Of a stretch of 64,000 nt of DNA, positions 10,085 to 18,083 are shown in pieces. Numbering within the stretch: position 1 is the stretch's first letter; each line of letters starts with the position of its first letter. Made by a program: the position numbers and the translations under genes. The DNA comes from Cyanobium sp. Morenito 9A2. GTDB taxonomy: Bacteria; Cyanobacteriota; Cyanobacteriia; PCC-6307; Cyanobiaceae. The notes under the pieces are model-generated. The model worked only from the letters and a program-made list of their open reading frames with translations, was not told the DNA's origin and searched no databases. The stretch spans positions 62,001 through 126,000 of the forward strand of contig NZ_JAGQBJ010000008.1 of NCBI RefSeq assembly GCF_024345575.1. Direction: 5' to 3'.

Positions 10085-10411
10085 TCAGGCGCGAGGCTTG
10101 ATCAGTTGAAGCACCTGGGGGCCCAGGCTCCCGGATCGACGCTCACAATCAAGCGACAAAAGGATGTGGCGCGCTGACTCGGCCAGATCGCCACGATCAG
10201 CGGCAGCTTCTGCGATCAACGCATGTTCCGAGGCCTGGTGGAGCAACGCGGATTTCTGTTCGTCGGACCCCGCTTGAATCCTTTGCTGGGCTTGCCGGGA
10301 TGACAACTGAAACGTGCTGGCCACTGCCGTGCCCTTAGGTGAATCAATTGTACTCCGGGGAGGAAAGATGACCAAGGGAGTCAACTGCGGGCTGGCATGA
10401 TCCTGGGCCAC
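10085..10411 (-). CDS. Unrecognised small soluble protein
   Basis: Starting from GTG 10411 this is 108 residues, with an internal GTG (the V of VASTFQLSSRQ) as a shorter alternative. The C-terminal 75 residues are helical (QAQQRIQAGSDEQKSALL, ASEHALIAEAAADRGD), a pattern like small helical-repeat proteins. No signal peptide, membrane helix or catalytic motif is visible. It lies 8 bases from the next small gene on the same strand, so the two are probably one unit. Function unknown. Confidence 0.55.
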   Translation of the reverse strand: MAQDHASPQLTPLVIFPPRSTIDSPKGTAVASTFQLSSRQAQQRIQAGSDEQKSALLHQASEHALIAEAAADRGDLAESARHILLSLDCERRSGSLGPQVLQLIKPRA

Positions 10412-10419
10412 CTGCTCTC

Positions 10420-10668
10420 TTAGGTGCCTGGTTCTTCGCGGTTCCCTCCAAGGGCCGCAATCTGAGCCCGAAGTTGATCGGAGCGATACTGATCCCCCCG
10501 GGTGATCGCCACAGCCAAAGCGAATTCAAGCTTTTCTAGCTGATGGCCCCCATCAAAAGAGGCCTCGGGTTGGCGACAGGCCGGGGTGCCGCCGGAGGCG
10601 GGGGAAGCGAAAGTTCTGTTACCGCTGTGAAGCCCGTTGGAGCTGCCCATGGTTCGCTTTCTTCTCAT
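10420..10668 (-). CDS. Unrecognised small protein
   Basis: 82 residues from ATG 10668; ATG 10650 would give 76. The first 40 residues are Ser/Gly-rich and low in structure. The second half (HQLEKLEFALAVAITRGDQY followed by RSDQLRAQIAALGG) reads as two amphipathic helices, which makes a real protein likely. It precedes the 108-residue gene by 8 bases. I know of no named family for it; short helical proteins of this look occur in picocyanobacterial genomes as conserved hypotheticals. Confidence 0.55.
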   Translation of the reverse strand: MRRKRTMGSSNGLHSGNRTFASPASGGTPACRQPEASFDGGHQLEKLEFALAVAITRGDQYRSDQLRAQIAALGGNREEPGT

Positions 10669-10689
10669 TCTGACACCCCAGGCCAGGGC

Positions 10690-11037
10690 CTAGGCGGCGT
10701 AGGCCTGCTCGCCATGGTCATCGCTGGGGCGCGCGATTGACTCCTGCCGCTCCCGACCCCTCTCCTGCCCGATCACCTGGGGATGAATGGCCTCCATGGG
10801 AGCCGGGGTGGGCAAGGCCGAGTCCTCCAGCAAGGCGCGGCAATCGACCAGCAAGCGCTCCACACTGTCGAGGGTCTCCAGCTCGTCAGCCCCAGGCAGG
10901 GCTCGGTGCTCCGCCTGCAGCTCCAGCCCAGCCAACCGCTGCTCCAAGCTCACGAGTCGGTGAGAGAGCGCCGTGACGGTGCGGGCCAGTTCCTCTGCCG
11001 TACGCGTGATCCGAAAAGAAACCGATTCGCTGGTCAT
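10690..11037 (-). CDS. Unrecognised coiled-coil protein
   Basis: I place the start at ATG 11037 (115 residues, MTSESVSFRITRTAEELART), because the upstream extension is Cys/Arg-rich and unlike coding sequence here. Residues about 10-45 form heptads (LARTVTALSHRLVSLEQRLAGLELQ), a probable coiled coil, followed by a second helix around SVERLLVDCRALLED. The tail is charged and likely disordered. It is the first of three small minus-strand genes and is divergent from the AbrB-type gene at 11132. Function unknown. Confidence 0.6.
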   Translation of the reverse strand: MTSESVSFRITRTAEELARTVTALSHRLVSLEQRLAGLELQAEHRALPGADELETLDSVERLLVDCRALLEDSALPTPAPMEAIHPQVIGQERGRERQESIARPSDDHGEQAYAA

Positions 11038-11131
11038 GGAGCGCCTGCAGCTGGGCCGATGAGAACACAGAACCATGCTGAGCTCAAGACCTCCCCCAGA
11101 CTGAGCGCCCCGGCTGCCACGCCGTAGCGCC

Positions 11132-11653
11132 ATGAGCACTCCGTTGAATCTGCTGATCTATCTCCTGGCGGGCCTCGGTGGCGGCCTGCTGGCCCTGCGC
11201 ACGGGCATCCCCGCCGCACCCTTGGCAGGGGCGTTGCTGGGGGCCGCTCTGGTGAGCATGACGGGTCGCCTCGATGTCGCCATCTGGCCTGCGGGCACCC
11301 GCACCGCACTGGAGATCGGCATTGGCACGGTGATCGGCACCGGCCTCACCGCCACGGCACTGACGGAATTGCGTCAGCTCTGGAAGCCAGCGATCGTGAT
11401 CACCGTCGCTCTGGTGGCCACTGGCCTGGTGGTGGGTCTTTTGTGCAGCCGGCTGTTGGGGCTCGATCCGACCGTGGCCCTGCTCGGGGCCGCCCCCGGC
11501 GGCATCAGCGGCATGAGCCTGGTGGGGGCGGAGTTCGGCGTTGGAGCGGCGGTGGCCACCCTGCATGCGGTGCGCCTGATCACCGTGCTGCTCGTACTGC
11601 CGATCACGGTGCGGTTCGTGCTGGCGTTCACAGCTGGTCACGCCTCAGGCTGA
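11132..11653 (+). CDS. AbrB-family membrane protein, half-size
   Basis: 173 residues with about five or six hydrophobic helices. The pattern LAGLGGGLLALRTGIPAAPLAGALLGAAL, then GAAPGGISGMSLVGAEFG and the closing helix LITVLLVLPITVRF, matches the membrane AbrB family (Pfam AbrB, once called putative ammonia monooxygenase), not the DNA-binding AbrB. Full-length members carry two such repeats in about 350 residues; this one has a single repeat, so it would have to dimerise. It is probably a transporter of unknown substrate. The reading frame is intact, so I do not call it a pseudogene. Confidence 0.75.
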   Translation: MSTPLNLLIYLLAGLGGGLLALRTGIPAAPLAGALLGAALVSMTGRLDVAIWPAGTRTALEIGIGTVIGTGLTATALTELRQLWKPAIVITVALVATGLVVGLLCSRLLGLDPTVALLGAAPGGISGMSLVGAEFGVGAAVATLHAVRLITVLLVLPITVRFVLAFTAGHASG

Positions 11654-11731
11654 TCCTGGAGGGGTGCCCCCCTCGACAGCTCCGGAGGGGTCGATACGTT
11701 GGCGACAATCCCTTCACGCCTTCCCAGGTCC

Positions 11732-12205
11732 ATGGCGAGCCGCCCTACCACTCCGTTCCGACGCGTCCTCGCGGCCAGGGCCCTCGCCGCTGTCTTGGGA
11801 TTGCTGGGCCTGCAGGCGGGTCCGGCCCCAGCCCAGACCCCAACCCAGGCGATCGTCGGCGACAGTGCCGGCGGCAAAGGAGCCCAGGTGTATTGCTTCA
11901 TGCGCGGCGCCGGCAACAACCATGAAGTGAGCTGGGTGGCTGCCTATGCCCTGATCAAGCGCCAGAGCGCCAGCCTGTTCAGAACCTCCCCCGAACACGC
12001 CGCCGTGATGATCACCGAGGCCGTGGTTCAGAACCCAGGCAATTACCCCGACTGCGGCCGCTACCTCGGATCCCTCTTCGAGAAATCCGCCACACCGCCA
12101 ACCACCAGCGGTTCCAGCGGCGACAGCCCCAGTCCCACGCCCATCACCCGCACCAGTGGCCCAGCGACCAGCGGCGCCCGCCAGGCCAACCGCTACAGCT
12201 ACTGA
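11732..12205 (+). CDS. Secreted small protein, function unknown
   Basis: 157 residues from ATG 11732, preceded by AGG at a short distance. An N-terminal signal peptide is clear: basic FRRVLAAR, a hydrophobic core LAAVLGLLGL, then a cleavage-type AQA region about residue 35. The mature domain contains two Cys (YCFMRGAGNN and PDCGRYLG) that could form a disulfide and a helix ASLFRTSPEHAAVMITEAVV. The last 40 residues are Ser/Thr/Pro-rich. I recognise this as a cyanobacterial DUF-type exported protein but cannot name it safely. Convergent with the helicase gene, 9 bases apart. Confidence 0.7.
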   Translation: MASRPTTPFRRVLAARALAAVLGLLGLQAGPAPAQTPTQAIVGDSAGGKGAQVYCFMRGAGNNHEVSWVAAYALIKRQSASLFRTSPEHAAVMITEAVVQNPGNYPDCGRYLGSLFEKSATPPTTSGSSGDSPSPTPITRTSGPATSGARQANRYSY

Positions 12206-12214
12206 ACCACCCAC

Positions 12215-13768
12215 TCACCAGTGCTGGAGCAGCTCCCGTGCCAGCCCGGGCAGGGCTTGGCGCTGCAGCACATCGTGGATGCGCACGGCTTTGGAGGCGA
12301 TCAGCCCATCGACGAACTGATCGGCAACGCCCAACTGCAGCCAATAGCAGGTCAGCCCACTTGTCATCCCCAAACGGTGGCAGCGATCTTCGGCCTGCTC
12401 GGCGTCCCCGGGGGTCCAGGGGCGCTCAATCAACACCACATGGCGGGCCCGGTGCAGGGTGAAACCAAGGCCGCCCGCCCCAAAGGTGGCGCTCAAGAGT
12501 CGCTGGGCGCCCGCCTGGAAGGCCTCCACCTGAAGCTGACGCTCCGCCGGTGGCTGGCGTCCGGTGAGCAGGGCACCGCCCAACTGAGCGTGCAACAACT
12601 CCGCTGTGGCCACAAAGGCGCTGAACACAAGCACCGATTCCCCCTGCCCAAGCAGCTCAGAAACCAACTCAGCAGCAGCCGGAAGCTTGTACTCGGAACC
12701 GATCTGGCGCAGGGCCGTCAGCACCGCCAGGGCCTCCGCATCCCGCCGCACCTCCCCCCGAGCAGCGCGGAGCCGGTAATCATCGACCTTGAGCTGTAGC
12801 CGGTGCTGAAAGCCACGCCCCTGCATCTCCGCAAGCTCCACCGCCACGAAGCGACGTTGCTTGGGGGGCAGATCGAGGCAGGCCTGTTTGGAGCGATGCA
12901 ACACCAGGGGTCGGATCAGACGCCGCAAGTCCGGCAACTGACTGGCCCCGAGAGCATGCCAATGGCGCACTCCCGCCGCTTCACGCCAGTGGCCATCGCA
13001 GAACTGCTCCTCGTACGCCCGCTGATCCAGCCCAAGGGGATGACCGATCGCCGCCAGCAGAGGAAACAGTTGGGCGGGCCGTCCGTTCTTCATCGGTGTG
13101 CCGCTGAGCAACCAGATCGCCCGCAGGCGCGGATGGCGGGCCAGGCGCAGGAACCGGCGCGTGCGCTGGGAGCTGAGGTTCTGTGCGTAGTGGGCCTCAT
13201 CGGCGATCAGCACCGTGCCCGCCGGCGGCAATTCAGCGGGCAAGCTTGACCAGCTGTGCAGGTCGAGCTCCAGGGGCACACCGGCCGCCTCCTGGCGCCA
13301 AAGCCCATGGAGACCCACCGGCGCAATCACCAGCACACGGCACCCGGTGGCCTGCGCCAGAACCCTTGCCGCCACCAGGGCGGTGAGGGTCTTGCCAAGG
13401 CCCATGGCATCGGCCAGCACGGCACCCCGACGGGCCAGCAGCCAACGCACACCCGTGCGCTGGTGGGCCAGCAGCGCACGGCCATCGGCCAAGGGGTCCC
13501 TCAGCCGGGCGGCGGCCACCAGCTCCCGCAGGGGCGGAAGCGGTGGAAGGGGCAGATCGAACCAGCTGAACCAGCGCGCAAGTTCGGGATCGAGACCGAA
13601 GCGCTGCCCCAACTGAGCCTGAAGGACCCGAGCCGCCTCCAGGGGGAACTCCCAGCAACCTCGCCGTGCCCGCCAGTGGCCCCGGGGCCGAATCGTCCGC
13701 AACTGGGCCTGGGTGACGGCATCGAAGGGCATCACCACCTCGATCAGGCCTGACGGCCCCAGACGCAT
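12215..13768 (-). CDS. SNF2-family helicase with HARP-like N-terminus (SMARCAL1-like)
   Basis: 517 residues from ATG 13768; a TTG at 13861 would add 31 unconserved residues. Residues about 12-50 (MPFDAVTQAQLRTIRPRGHW, then CWEFPLEAARVLQAQL) fit the HARP pattern of SMARCAL1-type annealing helicases. The SNF2 core has motif I DAMGLGKT, motif II DEAH, motif III LLSGTPMKNG, then the C-lobe with VLVFSAFVATAE, SATFGAGGLGFTLHRA and ERPWTPGDAEQAEDRCHRLG. Family role: ATP-driven rewinding or remodelling of DNA at forks or repair sites. An HNH nuclease is transcribed divergently next door. Confidence 0.88.
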   Translation of the reverse strand: MRLGPSGLIEVVMPFDAVTQAQLRTIRPRGHWRARRGCWEFPLEAARVLQAQLGQRFGLDPELARWFSWFDLPLPPLPPLRELVAAARLRDPLADGRALLAHQRTGVRWLLARRGAVLADAMGLGKTLTALVAARVLAQATGCRVLVIAPVGLHGLWRQEAAGVPLELDLHSWSSLPAELPPAGTVLIADEAHYAQNLSSQRTRRFLRLARHPRLRAIWLLSGTPMKNGRPAQLFPLLAAIGHPLGLDQRAYEEQFCDGHWREAAGVRHWHALGASQLPDLRRLIRPLVLHRSKQACLDLPPKQRRFVAVELAEMQGRGFQHRLQLKVDDYRLRAARGEVRRDAEALAVLTALRQIGSEYKLPAAAELVSELLGQGESVLVFSAFVATAELLHAQLGGALLTGRQPPAERQLQVEAFQAGAQRLLSATFGAGGLGFTLHRARHVVLIERPWTPGDAEQAEDRCHRLGMTSGLTCYWLQLGVADQFVDGLIASKAVRIHDVLQRQALPGLARELLQHW

Positions 13769-13991
13769 CAGGCAGCGCTGGCGTGCGGATGGCCTGGTTA
13801 CCGCACCACCGAGGCTTGGGCTTGGGACGCTGGTGGAGGCGCTCAGCGGACCTCCCGCCAATGGAGTTCAAACTCAATCTAAGTCCCCCTGAGCGGAAAA
13901 TCACGCCCCCCAGAAAACCGGAAAAGTGCAGCCTTCGACACATTGACAACCAAGTGACTGACGTCAAACTTCCCGCAACCGAGGCATGCCA

Positions 13992-14438
13992 ATGCACGCG
14001 AGGGATGGGGTTTTCCTTGAGGATCTCTGCCCAAAATTTCGTGTCAGACGTTGGCGACAATCACTTCATAAGTTTACTAATCAGAGTTGTATTTATTGCG
14101 GACACGCCTCCGAATCCATTGACCATGTTTTGCCCCGCAGCCGTGGCGGCTTGAGTGTCACAGAGAACTGTGTGCCGGCTTGCCTGGCCTGCAACGGCCA
14201 CAAAAGCGACGCCGATGCCTTCGAGTGGTACCGCCAGCAACGCTTCTACGATCCCCGCCGGGCCATGGCGATCAGGGCTTGGATGGACGGCGACCTGCGC
14301 CTGGCCCTGAGGCTGCTGCAATGGGCCACTCCCGGCGCAGGGGCAGCCTCGGCCGCCAAATCCAGCGCACCACCGCGGCCGCAGGGGGTTCGACCTCAGG
14401 CCACCGATCCTTCCGGCTGGATCTGGCAGGCGGCTTAA
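13992..14438 (+). CDS. HNH endonuclease-domain protein
   Basis: 148 residues. ATG 13992 is preferred to ATG 13986 because GAGG at 13981-13984 is 7 bases upstream of it. The core is a zinc-bound HNH fold: CIYCG, then SIDHVLPRSRGG with the catalytic His, then NCVPACLACNGHKSD with the second Cys pair and the Asn/His. After it comes a conserved-looking helix RFYDPRRAMAIRAWMDGD, then a Pro/Ala-rich tail. It could be a structure-specific nuclease; targets are unknown. It shares its upstream region with the SNF2 helicase, which is the reason to suspect a DNA repair partnership. Confidence 0.88.
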   Translation: MHARDGVFLEDLCPKFRVRRWRQSLHKFTNQSCIYCGHASESIDHVLPRSRGGLSVTENCVPACLACNGHKSDADAFEWYRQQRFYDPRRAMAIRAWMDGDLRLALRLLQWATPGAGAASAAKSSAPPRPQGVRPQATDPSGWIWQAA

Positions 14439-14439
14439 C

Positions 14440-14739
14440 TCACCAGACCCGGCAGGCGGCGGCACCGTTATGGCGCTGGCAAATCGAGGCCTGTTCGCCT
14501 GGTTGCTCTGGGGCCACCAAACAGGCCACCAGCGTAAGCACCAAGGCCAGGCCAAGGGCCGTGGTGCCAGTGCAGCTGAAGGCCTCCCGAAACGGACGGC
14601 GATGCTGCCGGGAACGGGGCTGACGACGACCCAGGGACCCAGCGGCCTGGCCGCCCCCAGGGCCGCGCAGGCGCGTCGCCGAGAGGCGTGGAGTAAGAAG
14701 ACAGGAGGCCGCCATGGCATCGGATCGCAACTGATACAT
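14440..14739 (-). CDS. Small single-helix protein, unrecognised
   Basis: 99 residues from ATG 14739, or 91 from ATG 14715. The N-terminal half is Arg/Gly-rich. One hydrophobic helix follows (ALGLALVLTLVACLVA), then a short tail ending in ICQRHNGAAACRVW, where two Cys could pair outside the cytoplasm. A compact Cys-containing end after a single helix looks selected rather than random, and it is the reason I keep it. It is convergent with the HNH gene (1 base apart) and divergent from the SDR gene. Function unknown; could be a spurious reading. Confidence 0.5.
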   Translation of the reverse strand: MYQLRSDAMAASCLLTPRLSATRLRGPGGGQAAGSLGRRQPRSRQHRRPFREAFSCTGTTALGLALVLTLVACLVAPEQPGEQASICQRHNGAAACRVW

Positions 14740-14747
14740 CTGTACTC

Positions 14748-15752
14748 ATGTCGGCTGACGCTGTCAACCCCCGCCCGGCACAGCCCGGGCTCTCCCCGGT
14801 CCCCAGGGACCTCCAAGCGGGCAAGCTTCTGGTCCTGGGCGGCGGCTACACCGGCGTACGCTTTGCCCGGGCCGTGGCCGCCCTGGGGGTACCCGTCAGC
14901 CTCACCCGCCGCCAGCCGGCTCCGCCGGAGCCCCTCACCGAACCCGGCCTCAGCTGGCAGACCTTTGACGGGACGCAGGGCCAGTTGCCGCCGGAATCGG
15001 CCCTGGCGGGCACCACCCACGTGCTCGTCACCATCCCCCCCGACGCCGATGGTCGCGATCCGGTGCTCACCTGGCTGGCCGCTCCCCTGGCCCGTTTGCC
15101 GCTGCGCTGGGTGGGCTATCTATCCACCACCGGGGTCTACGGCGACACCGGTGGGGCCTGGGTGGATGAACGCGCCCCCACCCCCCCCGGGCTCGGCCGC
15201 AGCCAAGCTCGGCTCAGCTGTGAAGACGCCTGGCGCGCCAGTGGGTTGCCGGTGCAGGTGTTTCGTCTGCCAGCGATCTACGGGCCCAAGCGTTCACCCT
15301 TCCGTGCCTTGGGCGAAGGAAAAGGGCGCTTGATCCACAAGACCGGCCAGGTGTTCTGCCGGATCCATGTCGATGACATCGTCGGGGGGCTGCTGCACTG
15401 CTTGAGCCTGGAGGCGAAGGATCGCCCGCCTCTGCTGAACCTCAGCGACGCTGCACCCTGCCCCTCCAGCGAAACCCTCGGCTACGCCGCCCACCTGCTG
15501 GGTTGCCCCCTGCCGGCGGTGCAACGTTTCAGCGACATCGCCGCAATGATGGGTCCGATGGCCAGGAGCTTCTGGCTGGAAAATCGACGGGTCAGCAACC
15601 ACAAGCTCTGCCAGGAGCTGGGTTATAGGTTGCGCTATCCCAGCTACCGCGAAGGCCTTCTCTCGATCCTGTTGGAGGAACGCCAATCGGAAGAACGCCC
15701 ACACCAGAGAGCCCTGACTGACACCCCATCAGCCACTGTTACTCGGCCTTGA
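14748..15752 (+). CDS. SDR-type NAD(P)-dependent epimerase/reductase (YeeZ-like)
   Basis: 334 residues. The Rossmann start KLLVLGGGYTGVRFARAVAALG binds NAD(P). Then come VGYLSTTGVYGDTGGAWVDE, a substrate segment, FRLPAIYGPKRSPFRALG, and FCRIHVDDIVGGLL, an arrangement seen in atypical short-chain dehydrogenases of the YeeZ type. The usual YxxxK catalytic pair is replaced by an SQARLSCEDA segment, as in that subgroup. Substrate unknown. The first 25 residues before the Rossmann strand are Pro-rich and an internal start is possible. It overlaps the end of the next minus-strand gene by 14 bases. Confidence 0.8.
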   Translation: MSADAVNPRPAQPGLSPVPRDLQAGKLLVLGGGYTGVRFARAVAALGVPVSLTRRQPAPPEPLTEPGLSWQTFDGTQGQLPPESALAGTTHVLVTIPPDADGRDPVLTWLAAPLARLPLRWVGYLSTTGVYGDTGGAWVDERAPTPPGLGRSQARLSCEDAWRASGLPVQVFRLPAIYGPKRSPFRALGEGKGRLIHKTGQVFCRIHVDDIVGGLLHCLSLEAKDRPPLLNLSDAAPCPSSETLGYAAHLLGCPLPAVQRFSDIAAMMGPMARSFWLENRRVSNHKLCQELGYRLRYPSYREGLLSILLEERQSEERPHQRALTDTPSATVTRP

Positions 15753-15951
15753 TCAGATCGCGAAAGCTTTTGTATTGGCCCGGAGGCGGGGTATCAGCTT
15801 GTTCCTTGGTTTTGTAAATATCTTGCGTCCAGTTCGAATCGGGAAGCTTCAGATCCCTGGCCACCCGATCCCAGTTGGCGACCACCCACTGCTTGTCCAA
15901 AGCCACTCCGACTCCGACCAGCAGTAGACCCAACAGGAGCCAACGAAACAT
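15739..15951 (-). CDS. Small membrane-anchored protein, unrecognised
   Basis: 70 residues starting MFRWLLLGLLLVGVGVALD, a membrane helix right at the N-terminus, then a soluble stretch ANWDRVARDLKLPDSNW and ending FRDLIKAE. The start ATG lies on the same CATG (15949-15952) as the ATG of pdxA on the other strand, so the two divergent genes overlap by 2 bases if both starts are right. A weak AGG is 8 to 10 bases upstream. The stop overlaps the end of the SDR gene by 14 bases. Function unknown. Confidence 0.65.
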   Translation of the reverse strand: MFRWLLLGLLLVGVGVALDKQWVVANWDRVARDLKLPDSNWTQDIYKTKEQADTPPPGQYKSFRDLIKAE

Positions 15952-16972
15952 GAACCGCCTGTCCACCACGCCCGACATTAACGCCAGACGAATCGCCATA
16001 TCAGTGGGCGATCCAGCTGGCATCGGCGCCGAAGTCACCCTTAAGGCCCTGCCCAGGCTCCATCACCTCAACCTTCACCCCGTGCTGGTGGGCTGCCGAC
16101 GCCATCTGAAGGAGTGCTTCCTGCGCTTGAGCCCCCTCAGCACCGAGCCTCTGATCGACCCCGAAACACTCGAAATCATTGACCTTCCTCTGCAGGAAAC
16201 GGTCCCAGCAGGTGAGGGAACCGCGATCAGCGGGCAGGCCAGTTTCCGCTGGCTGACCGTCGCCACCGAGCGCGTGCTCAGCGGAGATTGCCAGGCTCTG
16301 GTCACGGCGCCGATCGCCAAGCACGCCTGGCATGCCGCCGGCCATCGCTACCCCGGCCAGACCGAGCGGTTAGCAGAAATGTGTGGTGTGGCCGAAGCCT
16401 CGATGCTGTTTACGGCCCGCTCCCCCCATGGCCCCTGGCGGCTGAACACCCTGCTCGCCACCACCCACCTGCCCTTGGCCCAGGTGCCCGGCGCCCTGAA
16501 CCCCGGGCGGGTGACCGCGAAGCTCGAGGTGCTGCGCCAGTTCTGCCAGCGTTTCAACCCCACACCCCAGCTGCTGGTGGCCGGCTTGAACCCCCACGCG
16601 GGCGAGGCGGGCGCCCTGGGGGACGAAGAGGTGAGCTGGTTGATTCCGCTGCTCGAGCGTTGGCGCTCACAGCACCCGGAGGTGGACCTGATCGGACCCC
16701 TGCCGCCCGACACCTGCTGGCTGAGCGCCGCCGAGGCCTGGCACAGGGGCTCAGGCGGACCAGATGGATACCTGGCCTTATACCACGACCAAGGTTTGAT
16801 TCCCGTGAAGCTCCTGGCCTTCGACGCGGCGGTGAACACCAGCCTCGGCCTGCCATTCCTGCGCACCTCCCCCGACCACGGCACGGGCTTTTCCATCGCG
16901 GGTCAAGGTCTCGCTCGCCCCGAGAGCATGCAGGCGGCCCTGGAAACCGCCCTGGAACTCAGGCCGGCTTGA
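15950..16972 (+). CDS. pdxA: 4-hydroxythreonine-4-phosphate dehydrogenase PdxA
   Basis: PdxA oxidises 4-phospho-hydroxy-L-threonine in the DXP-dependent pyridoxal phosphate pathway. The 340-residue protein shows ISVGDPAGIGAEVTLKAL, the metal and substrate segment TAPIAKHAWHAAGHRYPGQT, GLNPHAGEAGALGDEE, GPLPPDT and the Asp/His metal region YHDQGLIPVKLL, ending with RTSPDHGTGF. ATG 15950 has AGGAG at 15934-15938, 11 bases upstream. It is divergent from the 70-residue membrane protein with overlapping start codons and convergent with accB, overlapping it by 14 bases. Confidence 0.95.
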   Translation: MNRLSTTPDINARRIAISVGDPAGIGAEVTLKALPRLHHLNLHPVLVGCRRHLKECFLRLSPLSTEPLIDPETLEIIDLPLQETVPAGEGTAISGQASFRWLTVATERVLSGDCQALVTAPIAKHAWHAAGHRYPGQTERLAEMCGVAEASMLFTARSPHGPWRLNTLLATTHLPLAQVPGALNPGRVTAKLEVLRQFCQRFNPTPQLLVAGLNPHAGEAGALGDEEVSWLIPLLERWRSQHPEVDLIGPLPPDTCWLSAAEAWHRGSGGPDGYLALYHDQGLIPVKLLAFDAAVNTSLGLPFLRTSPDHGTGFSIAGQGLARPESMQAALETALELRPA

Positions 16973-17447
16973 CCCGCATCAGCACCTGGCCAAACTCCAC
17001 CGGCGTGCCGTTGTCTAAAAGGATCTCCACCAGTTCACCGTTGAGTTCGCTTTCGAGCTCGTTCATCAACTTCATCGCTTCGAGGATGCAGACGGTCTGT
17101 CCGACGCTGATGCGCTGACCGACTTCAACGAAGTTGGCCTCACCTGGAGCTGAAGCCCGATAGAAGGTACCCACCATCGGGGCGGTGATCTCGAGCAGAT
17201 CCCCGCGCGCGGCCATCGCTGCGGGCGGAGCTGCCGATGGAACCGCCGCCGCCGGTACGGTGGCCGCCACCGCCGCAGGTGCGGCCGGGGCCAGGGGAGC
17301 TGCCTGCACCAGCGATACCGTCGGGGCTGCGGGCAGGTTGCGCCGCACCTCCAGCCGGAAATCGTCCCCTTCGAGCTTGAGTTCCTGGATGTCGCTGTCC
17401 CCCAGCAGGGCCAACAGCTTCTGAAGCTGATCGTGATCAAGCTGCAT
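16959..17447 (-). CDS. accB: Acetyl-CoA carboxylase biotin carboxyl carrier protein
   Basis: AccB carries CO2 on biotin between biotin carboxylase and carboxyltransferase in fatty acid synthesis. The 162-residue protein has an N-terminal helical region, an Ala/Pro-rich linker (about residues 50-80), and the biotinyl domain with the attachment site EAMKLMNE, biotin on K126. The SAPMVGTF-type opening of this domain is present as ITAPMVGTFY. It starts 9 bases after the end of efp on the same strand; the efp-accB pair is a linkage known in cyanobacteria and other bacteria. Confidence 0.96.
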   Translation of the reverse strand: MQLDHDQLQKLLALLGDSDIQELKLEGDDFRLEVRRNLPAAPTVSLVQAAPLAPAAPAAVAATVPAAAVPSAAPPAAMAARGDLLEITAPMVGTFYRASAPGEANFVEVGQRISVGQTVCILEAMKLMNELESELNGELVEILLDNGTPVEFGQVLMRVKPA

Positions 17448-17456
17448 GGCGACGCC

Positions 17457-18017
17457 TCAGGACTCCCGACCCAGATAACTGTCGGTGCGCGTATCAATCT
17501 TGATCTTTTCGCCGATTGTGATGAACAGCGGCACCATCACCTGGGCCCCCGTTTCGACGATCGCCGGCTTGGTGCCGCCTGTGGCGGTGTCACCCTTGAC
17601 GCCAGGATCGGTCTGGGTAATCTCAAGCACCACCGAATTGGGCAGTTCGACCTCCAGGGGCTTGCCGTTCCAGGAGACCACGCTCACGGACATGCCTTCT
17701 TTGAGGTACTTGCGGCTGTCGCCGATCTGCTTGGCCGTGAGCCGGGTCTCCTCGTAGGAGGCCATGTCCATGAAGACGTAGTCATCGCCTTCCATGTAGG
17801 TGTGCTCAAGGGTGGCCTTCTCCAGCAGGGCCTGGGGCATGGTCTCACCGGCCCGGAAGGTTTTTTCGACCACGCTCCCGCTCTGGACCCCCTTGAGCTT
17901 GGTGCGCACGAAGGCCGAACCCTTGCCGGGCTTGACGTGCAGGAACTCCACGACGCGCCAGACCTGGCCGTCCAGCTCGATCGTTGTACCGGTACGAAAG
18001 TCGTTGCTGGAGATCAT
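17457..18017 (-). CDS. efp: Translation elongation factor P
   Basis: EF-P binds between the P and E sites and rescues ribosomes stalled on polyproline. The length of 186 residues is standard. Domain I has the tip loop [16 protein letters not shown] with K32 at the position that is modified in many bacteria; the modifying enzyme is not in this window. Domains II and III follow, ending LGRES. It is upstream of accB in a two-gene unit and divergent from the cyclophilin gene with 66 bases between starts. Confidence 0.97.
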   Translation of the reverse strand: MISSNDFRTGTTIELDGQVWRVVEFLHVKPGKGSAFVRTKLKGVQSGSVVEKTFRAGETMPQALLEKATLEHTYMEGDDYVFMDMASYEETRLTAKQIGDSRKYLKEGMSVSVVSWNGKPLEVELPNSVVLEITQTDPGVKGDTATGGTKPAIVETGAQVMVPLFITIGEKIKIDTRTDSYLGRES

Positions 18018-18083
18018 TCCGGCAGAACGGGTTAAGGCGGATTGTACGGCTGTGCCAGAGTCCAGTCAGAGGCTGGGTTCGCC

